Shown here: positions 34,329 to 41,917 of the stretch, piece after piece
How positions within the stretch are numbered: the first letter of the stretch is position 1
Layout: every line of letters begins with the position of its first letter
DNA from: Acidobacteriota bacterium
Lineage (GTDB): Bacteria; Acidobacteriota; Vicinamibacteria; Marinacidobacterales; Marinacidobacteraceae
Assembly (NCBI GenBank): GCA_022820545.1
Contig: JAJEFG010000071.1
Location: forward strand, 1-64,000
Length of the DNA stretch: 64,000 nt
Reading direction: 5' to 3'
Translations under genes and position numbers: made by a program
The notes under the pieces: generated by a model
What the model saw: the letters and a program-made list of their open reading frames with translations, nothing else
What the model was told of the DNA's origin: nothing
The model's database searches: none

Positions 34329-35456
34329 ATGAAACCCGTTCCGCTGGGCGCGATCCGACCCGAGGTGCTCGAGCTCGCCCCCGACATCGGCTCCCGCCCG
34401 GACGTCCCGATCTATCTCGACTGGAACGAGAGCCGCTGGCCGTTGCCGGCAGGCGTCCTCAGCGGGATGGCGGACGCGGTCGCCGGCACCGACGCCCGGC
34501 CGTACCCGGATCGGGGCTACCCGGCCGTCCGCGAGGCCATCGCCCGGCTCGCCGGCTGGACCCCGGACGGCGTGGCCTTCGGCAACGGCGGGGACGACAT
34601 GCTCGCGTTGACCGGCCTCGCCACGACGGGCGCCGGTCGGCGGGCGCTCTATCCGTCCCCCGGGTTCTCCATGTACCCCTGGGCGGTCCGCCTCGCGGGC
34701 GGCGAACCGTCTCCGGTGTCCCTCTGCGACGATCTCTCCTACGACGTCCCGGAGTTCCTGCGGCGGATCGAGGCCGAGCGGCCCTCCCTCGTCTTCATCA
34801 CGAATCCGCACAACCCGACGGGACAACTGCTGCCGCTCGGCGCGCTGCGCGAGCTGGCCGCGGCGGCGCCCGGCTTCCTGCTGGTGGACGAGGCGTACCA
34901 CGAGTTCAGCGGCCAGACCGCCCGGCCGCTCCTCGACGAGTTCGGAAACGTCATCCTGCTCCGGACCTTCTCGAAGGCGATGGCGATGGCGGGAGCCCGC
35001 CTCGGTTACCTGCTCGGCGCCCCGGACGCGATCTCGGGTTTCCGCCGGGCCCAGCCGCCGTTTCCCGTCGGGGTCTATACCTGCCGGGCGGCGGTGGCGG
35101 TCATGCGGCAACGGGACGCGCTGCTCGAAATGACCGCCCGGATCACCGCGGAGCGGGAGTCCCTGGCGGCCCGGCTCGCGGCCGTGCCGGACGTTTCCGT
35201 CTGGCCGTCGCAGACGAACTTCCTGCTCTTCAGGACCCCGATGGAGAGCACGGTGCTGGCGCGCCGGCTCCTCGACCGGGGCGTCGCGCTGCGCGACTTC
35301 TCCCGCCACCCGCTGCTCCAGGGAACGCTTCGCGTGACCGTGGGGACTCCCGAAGAGAACGTGATCTTCCTGGACGCGCTGGCCGATTCCCTGTCGTCCG
35401 CGGTCGAGGACTCCGAACTCCAGGTCGCGGGAATGCCGGAGTCCCCCGTCGCATGA
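34329..35456 (+). CDS. hisC: histidinol-phosphate aminotransferase
   Basis: 375 residues, PLP-dependent fold type I. DWNESRWPLP, the PYPDRGYPAVREAIA segment, NPHNPTGQ, VDEAYHEF and the PLP-lysine motif RTFSKAMAMAGARLGYL are present. It makes histidinol phosphate from imidazole acetol phosphate. Overlaps hisB as ATGA. Confidence 0.93.
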   Translation: MKPVPLGAIRPEVLELAPDIGSRPDVPIYLDWNESRWPLPAGVLSGMADAVAGTDARPYPDRGYPAVREAIARLAGWTPDGVAFGNGGDDMLALTGLATTGAGRRALYPSPGFSMYPWAVRLAGGEPSPVSLCDDLSYDVPEFLRRIEAERPSLVFITNPHNPTGQLLPLGALRELAAAAPGFLLVDEAYHEFSGQTARPLLDEFGNVILLRTFSKAMAMAGARLGYLLGAPDAISGFRRAQPPFPVGVYTCRAAVAVMRQRDALLEMTARITAERESLAARLAAVPDVSVWPSQTNFLLFRTPMESTVLARRLLDRGVALRDFSRHPLLQGTLRVTVGTPEENVIFLDALADSLSSAVEDSELQVAGMPESPVA

Positions 35457-36076
35457 GCGTCTCCGCCCCGGCGGGGGTCCCCGCGCGGCGCCGGCAGGCC
35501 TCCCGTCTCCGGGAAACCCGCGAGACGCGGGTCCGGGTCGCCCTCGACCTCGATCCGGCGGAGGCGTCGGTGGAGATCTCCACGGGCATCGGCTTCTTCG
35601 ATCACATGCTCGAGGCGTTCGCGCGTCATTCCGGGATCTCGTTGACCGTGGAGGCCGAGGGAGACCTGCACGTGGACGCCCACCACACGATGGAGGACGT
35701 GGGTCTGACCCTTGGCGAGTGCCTCGCGGACGCGCTCGGCGATCTCAAGGGGGTACGCCGGTTCGGCGCCGCCCACGTTCCCCTGGACGAAGCGCTCTCG
35801 CGGGTGGTGGTGGATCTCTGCGGGCGGCCCTTCCTGGGCTGGCGGGTGGCGTTCCTCGCCGAACGCGTCGGGGAGACGCCCACCGAACTCTTCGAGGACT
35901 TCTTCCGGGCCCTCACCGACCGGGGACGGCTTACCGTGCACGTGGACGGGCTCACCGGCCGGAACGCCCATCACGTGGCCGAGACGGTCTTCAAGGCCTT
36001 CGCCCGCGCCTTCGCCGAGGCGAAGGAAGTCGTGGGCGCTGCCGTCCCCTCGACGAAGGGCACCCTTTCCGACTGA
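35453..36076 (+). CDS. hisB: imidazoleglycerol-phosphate dehydratase
   Basis: 207 residues, single-domain HisB. The two metal-binding repeats are intact (GFFDHMLEAFARH, HVDAHHTMEDVGLTLGE; DGLTGRNAHHVAETVFKA). The phosphatase domain fused in enterobacteria is absent, so histidinol phosphatase must be encoded elsewhere. Confidence 0.95.
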   Translation: MSVSAPAGVPARRRQASRLRETRETRVRVALDLDPAEASVEISTGIGFFDHMLEAFARHSGISLTVEAEGDLHVDAHHTMEDVGLTLGECLADALGDLKGVRRFGAAHVPLDEALSRVVVDLCGRPFLGWRVAFLAERVGETPTELFEDFFRALTDRGRLTVHVDGLTGRNAHHVAETVFKAFARAFAEAKEVVGAAVPSTKGTLSD

Positions 36077-36082
36077 CAGCCC

Positions 36083-36706
36083 GTGGGCGCCGAAGCTGTC
36101 GTGGTGGACCACGGCGCCGGGAACCTGGGGAGCGTGGTCCGCGCCCTCGCGAGGCGGGGGGCCGAAGTCGAACTCACCTCGGATCCCGGGCGCGTTGCCG
36201 CTGCGAAGCGGCTGGTGCTGCCGGGGGACGGGCACTTCGGAGAGGCGATGCGGGCTCTCCGGGAGCGCGGGCTGGAAGCGCCTCTCGAGAACGCGCTCGA
36301 TTCGGGCGCCTGGCTGCTCGGAATCTGCGTCGGCCTGCAGATGCTTTTCACCGGAAGCGACGAGGCGCCCGGAGTCCGCGGGCTGGGCCTGTTGCCGGGA
36401 CGCGTCCGCCGTTTCGGCAGCCGGCTCCGCGTGCCCCACATCGGCTGGAACCAACTGGAGGAGTTCGGGGAGGGCGCTCTCTTTCGTGGCATCCCGGAAG
36501 GCGGCTACGCCTATTTCCTGCACTCGTTCTACGCGGACCCGGCGGAGGGGCGGCACTGGCTGGCCGTCACCGACTACGGCGTCCGGTTCGCGTCGGCGGC
36601 GGGAAACGGGCGCGTCTTCGGGATCCAGTTCCACCCGGAAAAGAGCGGCCGGCTCGGCGCGCGGGTGCTCTCCAACTTCTTGGAGCTCGGCGCGGAGGAG
36701 AACTGA
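36083..36706 (+). CDS. hisH: imidazole glycerol phosphate synthase glutaminase subunit
   Basis: 207 residues, class I glutamine amidotransferase. Nucleophile Cys82 in GICVGLQMLF; catalytic His184 and Glu186 in FHPEKSG. It feeds ammonia to HisF, which here is encoded on the opposite strand 1.4 kb away. GTG start 6 nt after hisB. Confidence 0.93.
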   Translation: MGAEAVVVDHGAGNLGSVVRALARRGAEVELTSDPGRVAAAKRLVLPGDGHFGEAMRALRERGLEAPLENALDSGAWLLGICVGLQMLFTGSDEAPGVRGLGLLPGRVRRFGSRLRVPHIGWNQLEEFGEGALFRGIPEGGYAYFLHSFYADPAEGRHWLAVTDYGVRFASAAGNGRVFGIQFHPEKSGRLGARVLSNFLELGAEEN

Positions 36707-36709
36707 ACC

Positions 36710-37498
36710 TTGTCCTCCGGAGCGCTCGAACCGATTCCCGCCGTGGACCTCTCCGGCGGCCGGGTCGTGCGCCTTCTCCGGGGGGTGCGGGAGCGCGAGA
36801 CTGTCTACGGCGACGACCCGCTCCGGACGGCGGGCGAGTTCGCCGCCGCCGGGGCGCGCTGGCTGCACGTGGTGGATCTCGACGCGGCCTTCGGGGACGG
36901 CGGGAACCGGGAGGCGATCCTGCGGCTCCTCGGCGAGTCGCCGCTCCGGGTGCAGGTGGCCGGCGGCGTCCGCACGGTGGAGTCCTACGCGGCGCTCCGG
37001 GAGGCGGGCGCCGCCCGGGTCGTGTTCGGAACCGTCGCGGTCGAGGCCCCGCAGGTGGTGGAGGAGGCGATCCGGATCGACGGGACGGGGGTCGCGGTGG
37101 CGCTCGACGTGCGCGGCGGCCGGCTGCAGACCCGGGGCTGGGTCGAACCGGCCCCCGAGGCCGCCCCTCGGCCGACGTCGCCGGAAGCCGCGGCGCGTCA
37201 CTGGGGCGAGTGCGGTGCGTCCGCCATCGTGTACACGAGCGTCGAGCGCGACGGCACCATGGAAGGGCCGGACGCGGAGGCCGCCCTGCGGGTGGCCACC
37301 GCCTCCGGGCTACCGACGGTGGTGGCGGGCGGCGTCGGGGCGCTCTCGCATCTCAGGGCGGTGCGCACCGCCGCCGGGGAGCATGAGCTCACCCTCGGCC
37401 GCCGTCCGGTGGAGGGCCGCCTCGCCGGCGTGATTCTGGGGCGGGCGCTCTACGAGGGGCGGTTCACCCTTCCCGAGGCCCAGCAGGCGCTCCGGTAG
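36710..37498 (+). CDS. hisA: phosphoribosylformimino-AICAR ribotide isomerase
   Basis: 262 residues, TIM barrel. The catalytic Asp in IPAVDLSGG (D13), phosphate loops AGGVRT and VAGGVGALSHL, and VALDVRGG are conserved. TTG start, preceded by GGAGGAG. A small insertion (PEAAPRPTSPEAAARH) follows strand 5. It ends the plus-strand his run, 14 nt from the convergent hisIE. Confidence 0.92.
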   Translation: MSSGALEPIPAVDLSGGRVVRLLRGVRERETVYGDDPLRTAGEFAAAGARWLHVVDLDAAFGDGGNREAILRLLGESPLRVQVAGGVRTVESYAALREAGAARVVFGTVAVEAPQVVEEAIRIDGTGVAVALDVRGGRLQTRGWVEPAPEAAPRPTSPEAAARHWGECGASAIVYTSVERDGTMEGPDAEAALRVATASGLPTVVAGGVGALSHLRAVRTAAGEHELTLGRRPVEGRLAGVILGRALYEGRFTLPEAQQALR

Positions 37499-37512
37499 GG
37501 GTCCTGGCCCGT

Positions 37513-38157
37513 TCAGGAACCCTGGTCCGGGAACCGGCGGGTGATTTCCGCCGCCACCTGCCGTCCGTCGATTCCGAGGGCCTCGAGCAGGACGAGGAGG
37601 TGGTAGACGAGATCCACGGTCTCGTTCACCACCTCGCCGGCTGACCCGGAGACGGCGGCGAGCGACACCTCGACGGCTTCCTCCCCCACCTTCTGGGCGA
37701 TGCGCGGGGTGCCCGCGTTGAGCAGGGCCGCCGTGTAGGAGCCCTCGGGGCGGCTCGCCGCGCGCTCCCGCACGATCCGGGTGAGCGCGCTCAACGCGGG
37801 TCCGAGTTCCGGGGCGGGGGCGGGCTCCGGCGCCCTTCCTCCCTCCGTCACCGGTTCGAAGAAACACGACGTCCGGCCGGTGTGGCAGGTCGGACCGGTG
37901 GGGTCCGCCTGCACCAGGAGGACGTCGCCGTCGCAGTCGGCGGTCAGCGAGCGGAGATGGAGCTCGTTACCTGAGGTTTCGCCCTTCTTCCAGAGGGTCC
38001 GGCGGCTCCGCGACCAGAAATGGACCCGGCCGCTCTCGATCGTCCGGGAAAGGGCTTCTTCGTTCATCCAGGCCAGCATGAGGACCCGGCCGCTGACCGC
38101 GTCCTGGACCACGGCGGGCGCCAGCCCCGCCTCGTTCCACTGGATCTTCGGACTCAT
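37513..38157 (-). CDS. hisI: bifunctional phosphoribosyl-AMP cyclohydrolase / phosphoribosyl-ATP pyrophosphatase
   Basis: 214 residues. HisI domain at the N-terminus with metal ligands in [12 protein letters not shown] and CHTGRTSCF; HisE domain at the C-terminus ([21 protein letters not shown] broken by helices) with the acidic MazG-like signature. These are steps 2 and 3 of histidine synthesis. ATG overlaps the hisF stop as ATGA. Confidence 0.94.
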   Translation of the reverse strand: MSPKIQWNEAGLAPAVVQDAVSGRVLMLAWMNEEALSRTIESGRVHFWSRSRRTLWKKGETSGNELHLRSLTADCDGDVLLVQADPTGPTCHTGRTSCFFEPVTEGGRAPEPAPAPELGPALSALTRIVRERAASRPEGSYTAALLNAGTPRIAQKVGEEAVEVSLAAVSGSAGEVVNETVDLVYHLLVLLEALGIDGRQVAAEITRRFPDQGS

Positions 38158-38957
38158 GGAACGACGGCGAGTTCCGGAACGCTGAAGAAATCGGCCTCCG
38201 GCGGACGGACCGGGATCCCCCGCCGGGCGAGGAAACGCTTCACCTCGGCAACCGGATGAATGCCGCGATGGAAGATGGACGCGGCGAGCGCCGCGCTCGC
38301 GCCCGTCGCTTCGAAGACCTCGGCCAGGTGCGAGGGGTGGCCGGCGCCCCCGGAAGCGATCACCGGGACGGAAACGGCCTCGGTCGCTTCCCGGAGTTGC
38401 TCGATGTCATAGCCGTCCGCGGTCCCGTCCCGGTCCATGCTGGTGAGGAGGATCTCCCCGGCGCCGAGGTCCTCGCCGCGCCGGAGCCATTCGATGGCGT
38501 CCCGTCCGGTGGGGATCCGCCCTCCCGCCACCACTACCTCGAACCCGGCCCCCGGGACGCGGCGGGCGTCCACCGCGAGCACCAGGCACTGGGACCCGAA
38601 CCGGCGGCTGCACTCGGCGAGGAGCTCCGGCCGCTCGACCGCCGCGCTGTTCAGGGAGACCTTGTCGGCGCCGGCCCGGAGCAGGTTGTCCATGTCGGCG
38701 ACCGAGCCCACCCCGCCTCCGACCGTGAAGGGAATGGTGAGCGCTTCCGCCACCCGCCGGACGGTGCTCAGCGCGGTCCCGCGCGCCTCCCAGGTGGCGG
38801 TGATGTCGAGGAGGCAGAGCTCGTCCGCTTCGGCGGCGTCGTACGCCACGGCGCATTCCACCGGATCCCCCTCGTCGGTGAGGTTCTTGAACCGCACGCC
38901 CTTGACCACCCGGCCGTTCCTCACGTCGAGGCAGGGAATGATCCGGCGGGCGAGCAC
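38154..38957 (-). CDS. hisF: imidazole glycerol phosphate synthase cyclase subunit
   Basis: 267 residues, TIM barrel partner of HisH. Catalytic Asp11 in IPCLDVRNG and the second Asp in [10 protein letters not shown], with KGVRFKNL and VIASGGAGH, are conserved. GTG start 38957 is preceded by TAGAAT 6 nt upstream, so it probably has its own promoter and leads a two-gene unit with hisIE. Confidence 0.94.
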   Translation of the reverse strand: MLARRIIPCLDVRNGRVVKGVRFKNLTDEGDPVECAVAYDAAEADELCLLDITATWEARGTALSTVRRVAEALTIPFTVGGGVGSVADMDNLLRAGADKVSLNSAAVERPELLAECSRRFGSQCLVLAVDARRVPGAGFEVVVAGGRIPTGRDAIEWLRRGEDLGAGEILLTSMDRDGTADGYDIEQLREATEAVSVPVIASGGAGHPSHLAEVFEATGASAALAASIFHRGIHPVAEVKRFLARRGIPVRPPEADFFSVPELAVVP

Positions 38958-38963
38958 CGCGCG

Positions 38964-38969
38964 ATTCTA
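38964..38969 (-). promoter_or_regulatory. TAGAAT -10-like box before hisF
   Basis: On the minus strand TAGAAT lies 6 nt before the GTG of hisF, the same hexamer as before hisG. No Shine-Dalgarno sequence fits in the space, so leaderless initiation is inferred. Confidence 0.5.
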
Positions 38970-39014
38970 GGGCGGCCGGCAGCGCCGACCTCAGCCACCC
39001 GGATGGCAGAACGG

Positions 39015-39124
39015 CTTGGAACGCCGGTCTCCAGGCCGGCACGCGCAGCGCTCCGCGCTGCGCATGTCGTGATCTCACGCGGAAAAAAGCGGCTCGGACC
39101 TCCGCGTTGGGCTCCCCAACGCGG
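39015..39124. repeat. paired-hairpin element and second hairpin
   Basis: GCCGGTCT-CC-AGGCCGGC (one mispair) followed by GCGCAGCGC-TCC-GCGCTGCGC, the same plan as at 19701-19825 but with a different, perfectly pairing second stem. A separate 10-bp hairpin CCGCGTTGGG-CTC-CCCAACGCGG spans 39102-39124. The gap 38958-39175 holds no gene. Confidence 0.75.
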
Positions 39125-39163
39125 GCGGCGCGCAGAGATGCGCCACACGCCGGCACGGACTCC

Positions 39164-39169
39164 TAAACT
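39164..39169 (+). promoter_or_regulatory. TAAACT -10-like box
   Basis: TAAACT lies 6 nt before ATG 39176 of the Fic-like gene, with no Shine-Dalgarno sequence. It would be the promoter of the four-gene run that includes the predicted selenoprotein. Confidence 0.45.
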
Positions 39170-39175
39170 TCCCGG

Positions 39176-39943
39176 ATGAGCGAAGCCCTGCCGCTTCATC
39201 CGGGTGCGGGGACACCGAGCCCGCAGGGCCCCGGACAGGAAATCCGCGCGCGGCGCGACCGGATCCGGAAGCGGGCGGGGAGCGAGCGGTGGCGCTCCGG
39301 GCGGGAGGCCCTGGTGGTGGAGGCGGCCCGCGCGACGCTGCAACTGACCGGGACGGCCTTCACCGAACCGGAGATTCAGGCGGCGCGCCGGGGGGCGCCC
39401 ACGCCCGCGTTCGGCCCCGCGCTCGGGGCGCTCGGCCTTCTCGCAAGCGCCGCCCCGGGACGCGACCCCACCGTGGAGCTGATCGGTGAGGTTCACGCGG
39501 TCTCCGGCGGCGTCGCCGGAGCAAGCCCCTTCCGCACCATCCAGATCGAGCCGCAGTTTCAGGGGGCCAGCCTCTCGCCACCCCAGACCGTGGCGCTTCG
39601 CCTCGGCAACCTCCTGGAGTGGGTCTCCGGCGCCAGCGGGCGCGATCTCGAGACCGCGCCGCGCGCGGCCCTCTTCTTTGCCCGGTTCCTCGAGATCTCA
39701 CCCTTCGAGCGCGCGAACTTCCGGGTGGCGCACCTGATGCTCACCTTCTTCGCCCTTGCCGACGACCAGCCGCCGATCTGGTTCGAGGTGGAGGATGCGC
39801 CTGGCATCCGGGAAGACGTCTCGCGCGCCTTCCGTTTCGACACCGCGCCGCTCACGGAGCGCATCGAGCGGTCCCTCCACCGTTCCCTGGACCGCATCGC
39901 CGGTCCGGCCGGCGCGCCCGCTACAATCCGAAACATCGGGTGA
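39176..39943 (+). CDS. Fic-fold protein with degenerate active site
   Basis: 255 residues. Length, helix order and the segment ELIGEVHAV...FRTIQIEPQ...SPPQTVALRLGNLLEWV, then FFARFLEISPFERANFR, follow Fic (AMP transferase) proteins. The catalytic motif HPFxDGNGRxxR reads SPFERANFRVAH at 175-186: the catalytic His is Ser175, the acidic residue is Arg179, the two Gly are Ala180 and Phe182, and the last Arg is His186. AMPylation is therefore not expected. It may be a binding protein or a structural relic. First gene of a likely operon. Confidence 0.75.
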   Translation: MSEALPLHPGAGTPSPQGPGQEIRARRDRIRKRAGSERWRSGREALVVEAARATLQLTGTAFTEPEIQAARRGAPTPAFGPALGALGLLASAAPGRDPTVELIGEVHAVSGGVAGASPFRTIQIEPQFQGASLSPPQTVALRLGNLLEWVSGASGRDLETAPRAALFFARFLEISPFERANFRVAHLMLTFFALADDQPPIWFEVEDAPGIREDVSRAFRFDTAPLTERIERSLHRSLDRIAGPAGAPATIRNIG

Positions 39944-39974
39944 TCGAGGGCGCCGCTCCGGCGGCGCCGGCCCG

Positions 39975-40259
39975 ATGTCCGGAATGATCCAGCCGTTCGG
40001 CTCTCTCGGCTCCCTTGCTTCCTGGGCCATGCTCCAGCAGCGGCAGGTCGTCGAGTACGTCACTCTCCCGAGCGAGGAACCGGAGCGCGGGATCCTGACG
40101 CTCATTCTGGAGTCCTTCGCCCTTGCCGGAACTCTGCTCCTGGGTACGGTGCTGATCGGGCTCGGCGTGGGGCTCTTCCGCGTCTGGCTGCTGCGCCGGT
40201 ATCCGGAGAACAGCTTCAACGGAAGCGGACGGGACACCCCCCGGCTCGATCTGAGTTGA
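39975..40259 (+). CDS. small single-pass membrane protein
   Basis: 94 residues. One transmembrane helix (about 40-72, ILESFALAGTLLLGTVLIGLG) between a polar N-terminus and a short basic cytoplasmic tail. No family recognised. Its TGA overlaps the TTG of the selenoprotein gene (TTGA), so the two are translationally coupled and may work together at the membrane. Confidence 0.65.
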   Translation: MSGMIQPFGSLGSLASWAMLQQRQVVEYVTLPSEEPERGILTLILESFALAGTLLLGTVLIGLGVGLFRVWLLRRYPENSFNGSGRDTPRLDLS

Positions 40260-40690
40260 GGTCGGCGGGAACCTCTCCGTCGGCCGTCAACCGCCGCTTT
40301 CCTGACGGCGTTCCCATCGTCATCTATGACGGGGGTTGAGGTTTCTGCACCCGCGCCGCGGTCGCGGCGGCCCGCTTCGCGGAAGGCCGGCCGGTCCGTT
40401 TCGCGGCGCACCAGGAGCTGACGGACGGCCAGTTGCGGCAACTGAGCGTCTCGCGCAGCGCCTGTGAGAAGCGGGTTCGTTTCCGGGACGTCCGCGGCAG
40501 ATTCCACGGCGGCGCCTTCGCGGTCAACCGGTTCATCCTCCACGCCGCCCCGCCCGGGTGGAAGGGACTTCCGGCCCGTTTCCTGGTGGTGGCCGCCTAC
40601 GTCCTTCCCCCTCTCCTGCTGGCCGAACTCGCGGCGTACGAGATCGTCGCCCGCAACCGGAACTGCCGTCTCCTCAACCGAGACCGCTAA
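40256..40690 (+). CDS. predicted selenoprotein: DCC-family (DUF393) thiol-disulfide oxidoreductase with Sec28
   Basis: 144 residues if TGA 40337-40339 is read as selenocysteine. The frame before the TGA ends in VPIVIYDGG and the frame after it starts GFCTRAAVAAARF: together they give the DCC motif DxxCxxC with its first Cys replaced (D25, Sec28, Cys31). Downstream homology to DCC proteins continues in the same frame (RPVRFAAHQ, FAVNRFIL, WKGLPARFL, AYEIVARNR), without frameshift. TTG 40256 overlaps the upstream stop as TTGA. A SECIS-like hairpin follows 14 nt after the TGA. DCC proteins are membrane-associated thiol oxidoreductases of poorly known role. A true nonsense mutation would not be expected at exactly this codon with a SECIS beside it. 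Confidence 0.82.
40354..40369 (+). promoter_or_regulatory. bacterial SECIS-like hairpin
   Basis: CGCCGC-GGTC-GCGGCG: six G-C pairs closing a GGTC loop. The loop begins 20 nt after the TGA (18 nt in E. coli fdhF, which also has a GGUC apical loop contacted by SelB). The bulged U of fdhF is not present. The same bases encode RAAVAA. Confidence 0.7.
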
Positions 40691-40727
40691 CCGGTATCCT
40701 GCGCCGGTACGTCCGAGGAGGATTCCC

Positions 40728-41603
40728 GTGTCCAGAGCCCTTTTCCTGACCCTCGTTGCTGTCCTGCTCCTGCTCGGTTGCGGGGCGCCCCCCATGGAAG
40801 AAGAGCCCATGGAGCCCACCGCGGTCGCCGTGGACGACCAGCCGGCCGGCGAATACGTCCGGTTCGCGGACGCATCGGGCGCGGCCGCCTGGGGGCGGAT
40901 CGAGGGCGAGGAGATCGTGGTCCTCCACGCCGCGCCCTGGGCGGGTGGGGCTCCCACCGGAGACCGGGTGGCGCGGGACGGAGCACGCCTCCTGGCGCCC
41001 GCCGACCCCGGCAAGGTCATCGCCATCGGCCTCAACTACGCCTCGCACCTGGGCGGGCGCGAACCGGCGCCCTATCCCGGGGTCTTCGCCAAGTTGCCGA
41101 CCAGCATCGTCGGCCCCGGCGACGCCATCGAAATGACCGAGGATGCCGGCAACGTCCACTACGAGGGCGAGTTGGTGCTGGTCATCGCCAAGGAAGCGAG
41201 CGACGTCCCGGTGGAGGCGGCGCAGGAGTACATCTTCGGGGTGACCGCCGGCAACGACGTCAGCGAAAGGGACTGGCAGAGCGCCGATCTCCAGTGGTTC
41301 CGCGCCAAGGCGGCGGACACCTACGGCCCCATCGGCCCGGTGATCTCGCGCGGCGTCAACTACGACGATCTCGAACTCACCACCCGGCTGAACGGGGAGG
41401 TCGTCCAGCAGCAGCGCACCAGCGACCTGATCTTCGACACGAGCGACATCGTGAGTTACGTGAGCCGCTACGTGACCCTGATGCCGGGCGACGTCATCTT
41501 CACCGGGACCCCCGGCACCACCCAGGCGATGAACGAGGGAGACATGGTCTCCGTCGAGGTCGAGACCGCGGGGGTCCTCGAAAACCCGGTCGCCCGCCGC
41601 TGA
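40728..41603 (+). CDS. fumarylacetoacetate hydrolase family lipoprotein
   Basis: 291 residues from GTG 40728 with GAGGAGG 6 nt before it. A lipoprotein signal peptide (ALFLTLVAVLLLLGC) puts the lipidated Cys near residue 17. The rest is an FAH-family domain: GLNYASHL, YPGVFAKLPTSIVGP, metal ligands around HYEGELVLVI, GNDVSERDWQ, and DVIFTGTPGTTQ near the end. FAH enzymes cleave C-C bonds of acylpyruvates in the cytoplasm; a lipid-anchored exported form is unusual. It follows the selenoprotein gene by 37 nt. Confidence 0.88.
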   Translation: MSRALFLTLVAVLLLLGCGAPPMEEEPMEPTAVAVDDQPAGEYVRFADASGAAAWGRIEGEEIVVLHAAPWAGGAPTGDRVARDGARLLAPADPGKVIAIGLNYASHLGGREPAPYPGVFAKLPTSIVGPGDAIEMTEDAGNVHYEGELVLVIAKEASDVPVEAAQEYIFGVTAGNDVSERDWQSADLQWFRAKAADTYGPIGPVISRGVNYDDLELTTRLNGEVVQQQRTSDLIFDTSDIVSYVSRYVTLMPGDVIFTGTPGTTQAMNEGDMVSVEVETAGVLENPVARR

Positions 41604-41607
41604 TCCG

Positions 41608-41904
41608 CTAGCTCGTGGCGGCCTTGCTGAGGCGCCGCCCGAGGTGTTCCTCGATCGCCGAACAGGGGACGAACATGGGCTTTTCGTCCACCTCGATGCG
41701 GACGGCGCACGTCCCGGGGGTGTCGCTCGAGACCTCGTAGGTTCCCGAAAAGGTCCCGAGCGGGGTGGGGAGCGAGAACTCGCCGAACCCGGGACCTTCG
41801 GCACCGCTGACCGTACCGCCGAAACGGGCGAAATCGGCCCGCAGCGCCGCAAGGAGACTTGAGACCTCGGCCCGCAGGCTGAAGTCGAACTGGCAGGCGG
41901 ACAT
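41608..41904 (-). CDS. small protein of unknown function
   Basis: 98 residues, ATG start. Pattern of alternating strands (GTFSGTYEVSSDTPGTCAVRIEVDEKPMFVPCSAIEEHLGRRL) suggests a compact alpha/beta domain of the kind annotated as hypothetical in soil bacteria. Three Cys residues. It lies 4 nt from the convergent FAH gene and 13 nt after the M20 peptidase gene, in the same direction as the latter. Confidence 0.6.
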   Translation of the reverse strand: MSACQFDFSLRAEVSSLLAALRADFARFGGTVSGAEGPGFGEFSLPTPLGTFSGTYEVSSDTPGTCAVRIEVDEKPMFVPCSAIEEHLGRRLSKAATS

Positions 41905-41917
41905 TGCGGCTACCCGC

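Noticed and set aside
39102-39124. Rho-independent terminator at the 10-bp hairpin
   Set aside because: No T-run follows on either strand; classed with the repeat hairpins instead.
40433-40690. A separate 85-residue gene starting at TTG 40433
   Set aside because: The family homology begins before this codon, on both sides of the TGA; a start here would remove the redox motif. The selenoprotein reading explains the whole frame.
40256-40690. Pseudogene with a nonsense mutation
   Set aside because: No frameshift, the stop is exactly at a catalytic Cys, and a SECIS-like hairpin lies at the correct distance. Not excluded until selA/B/C/D are found.
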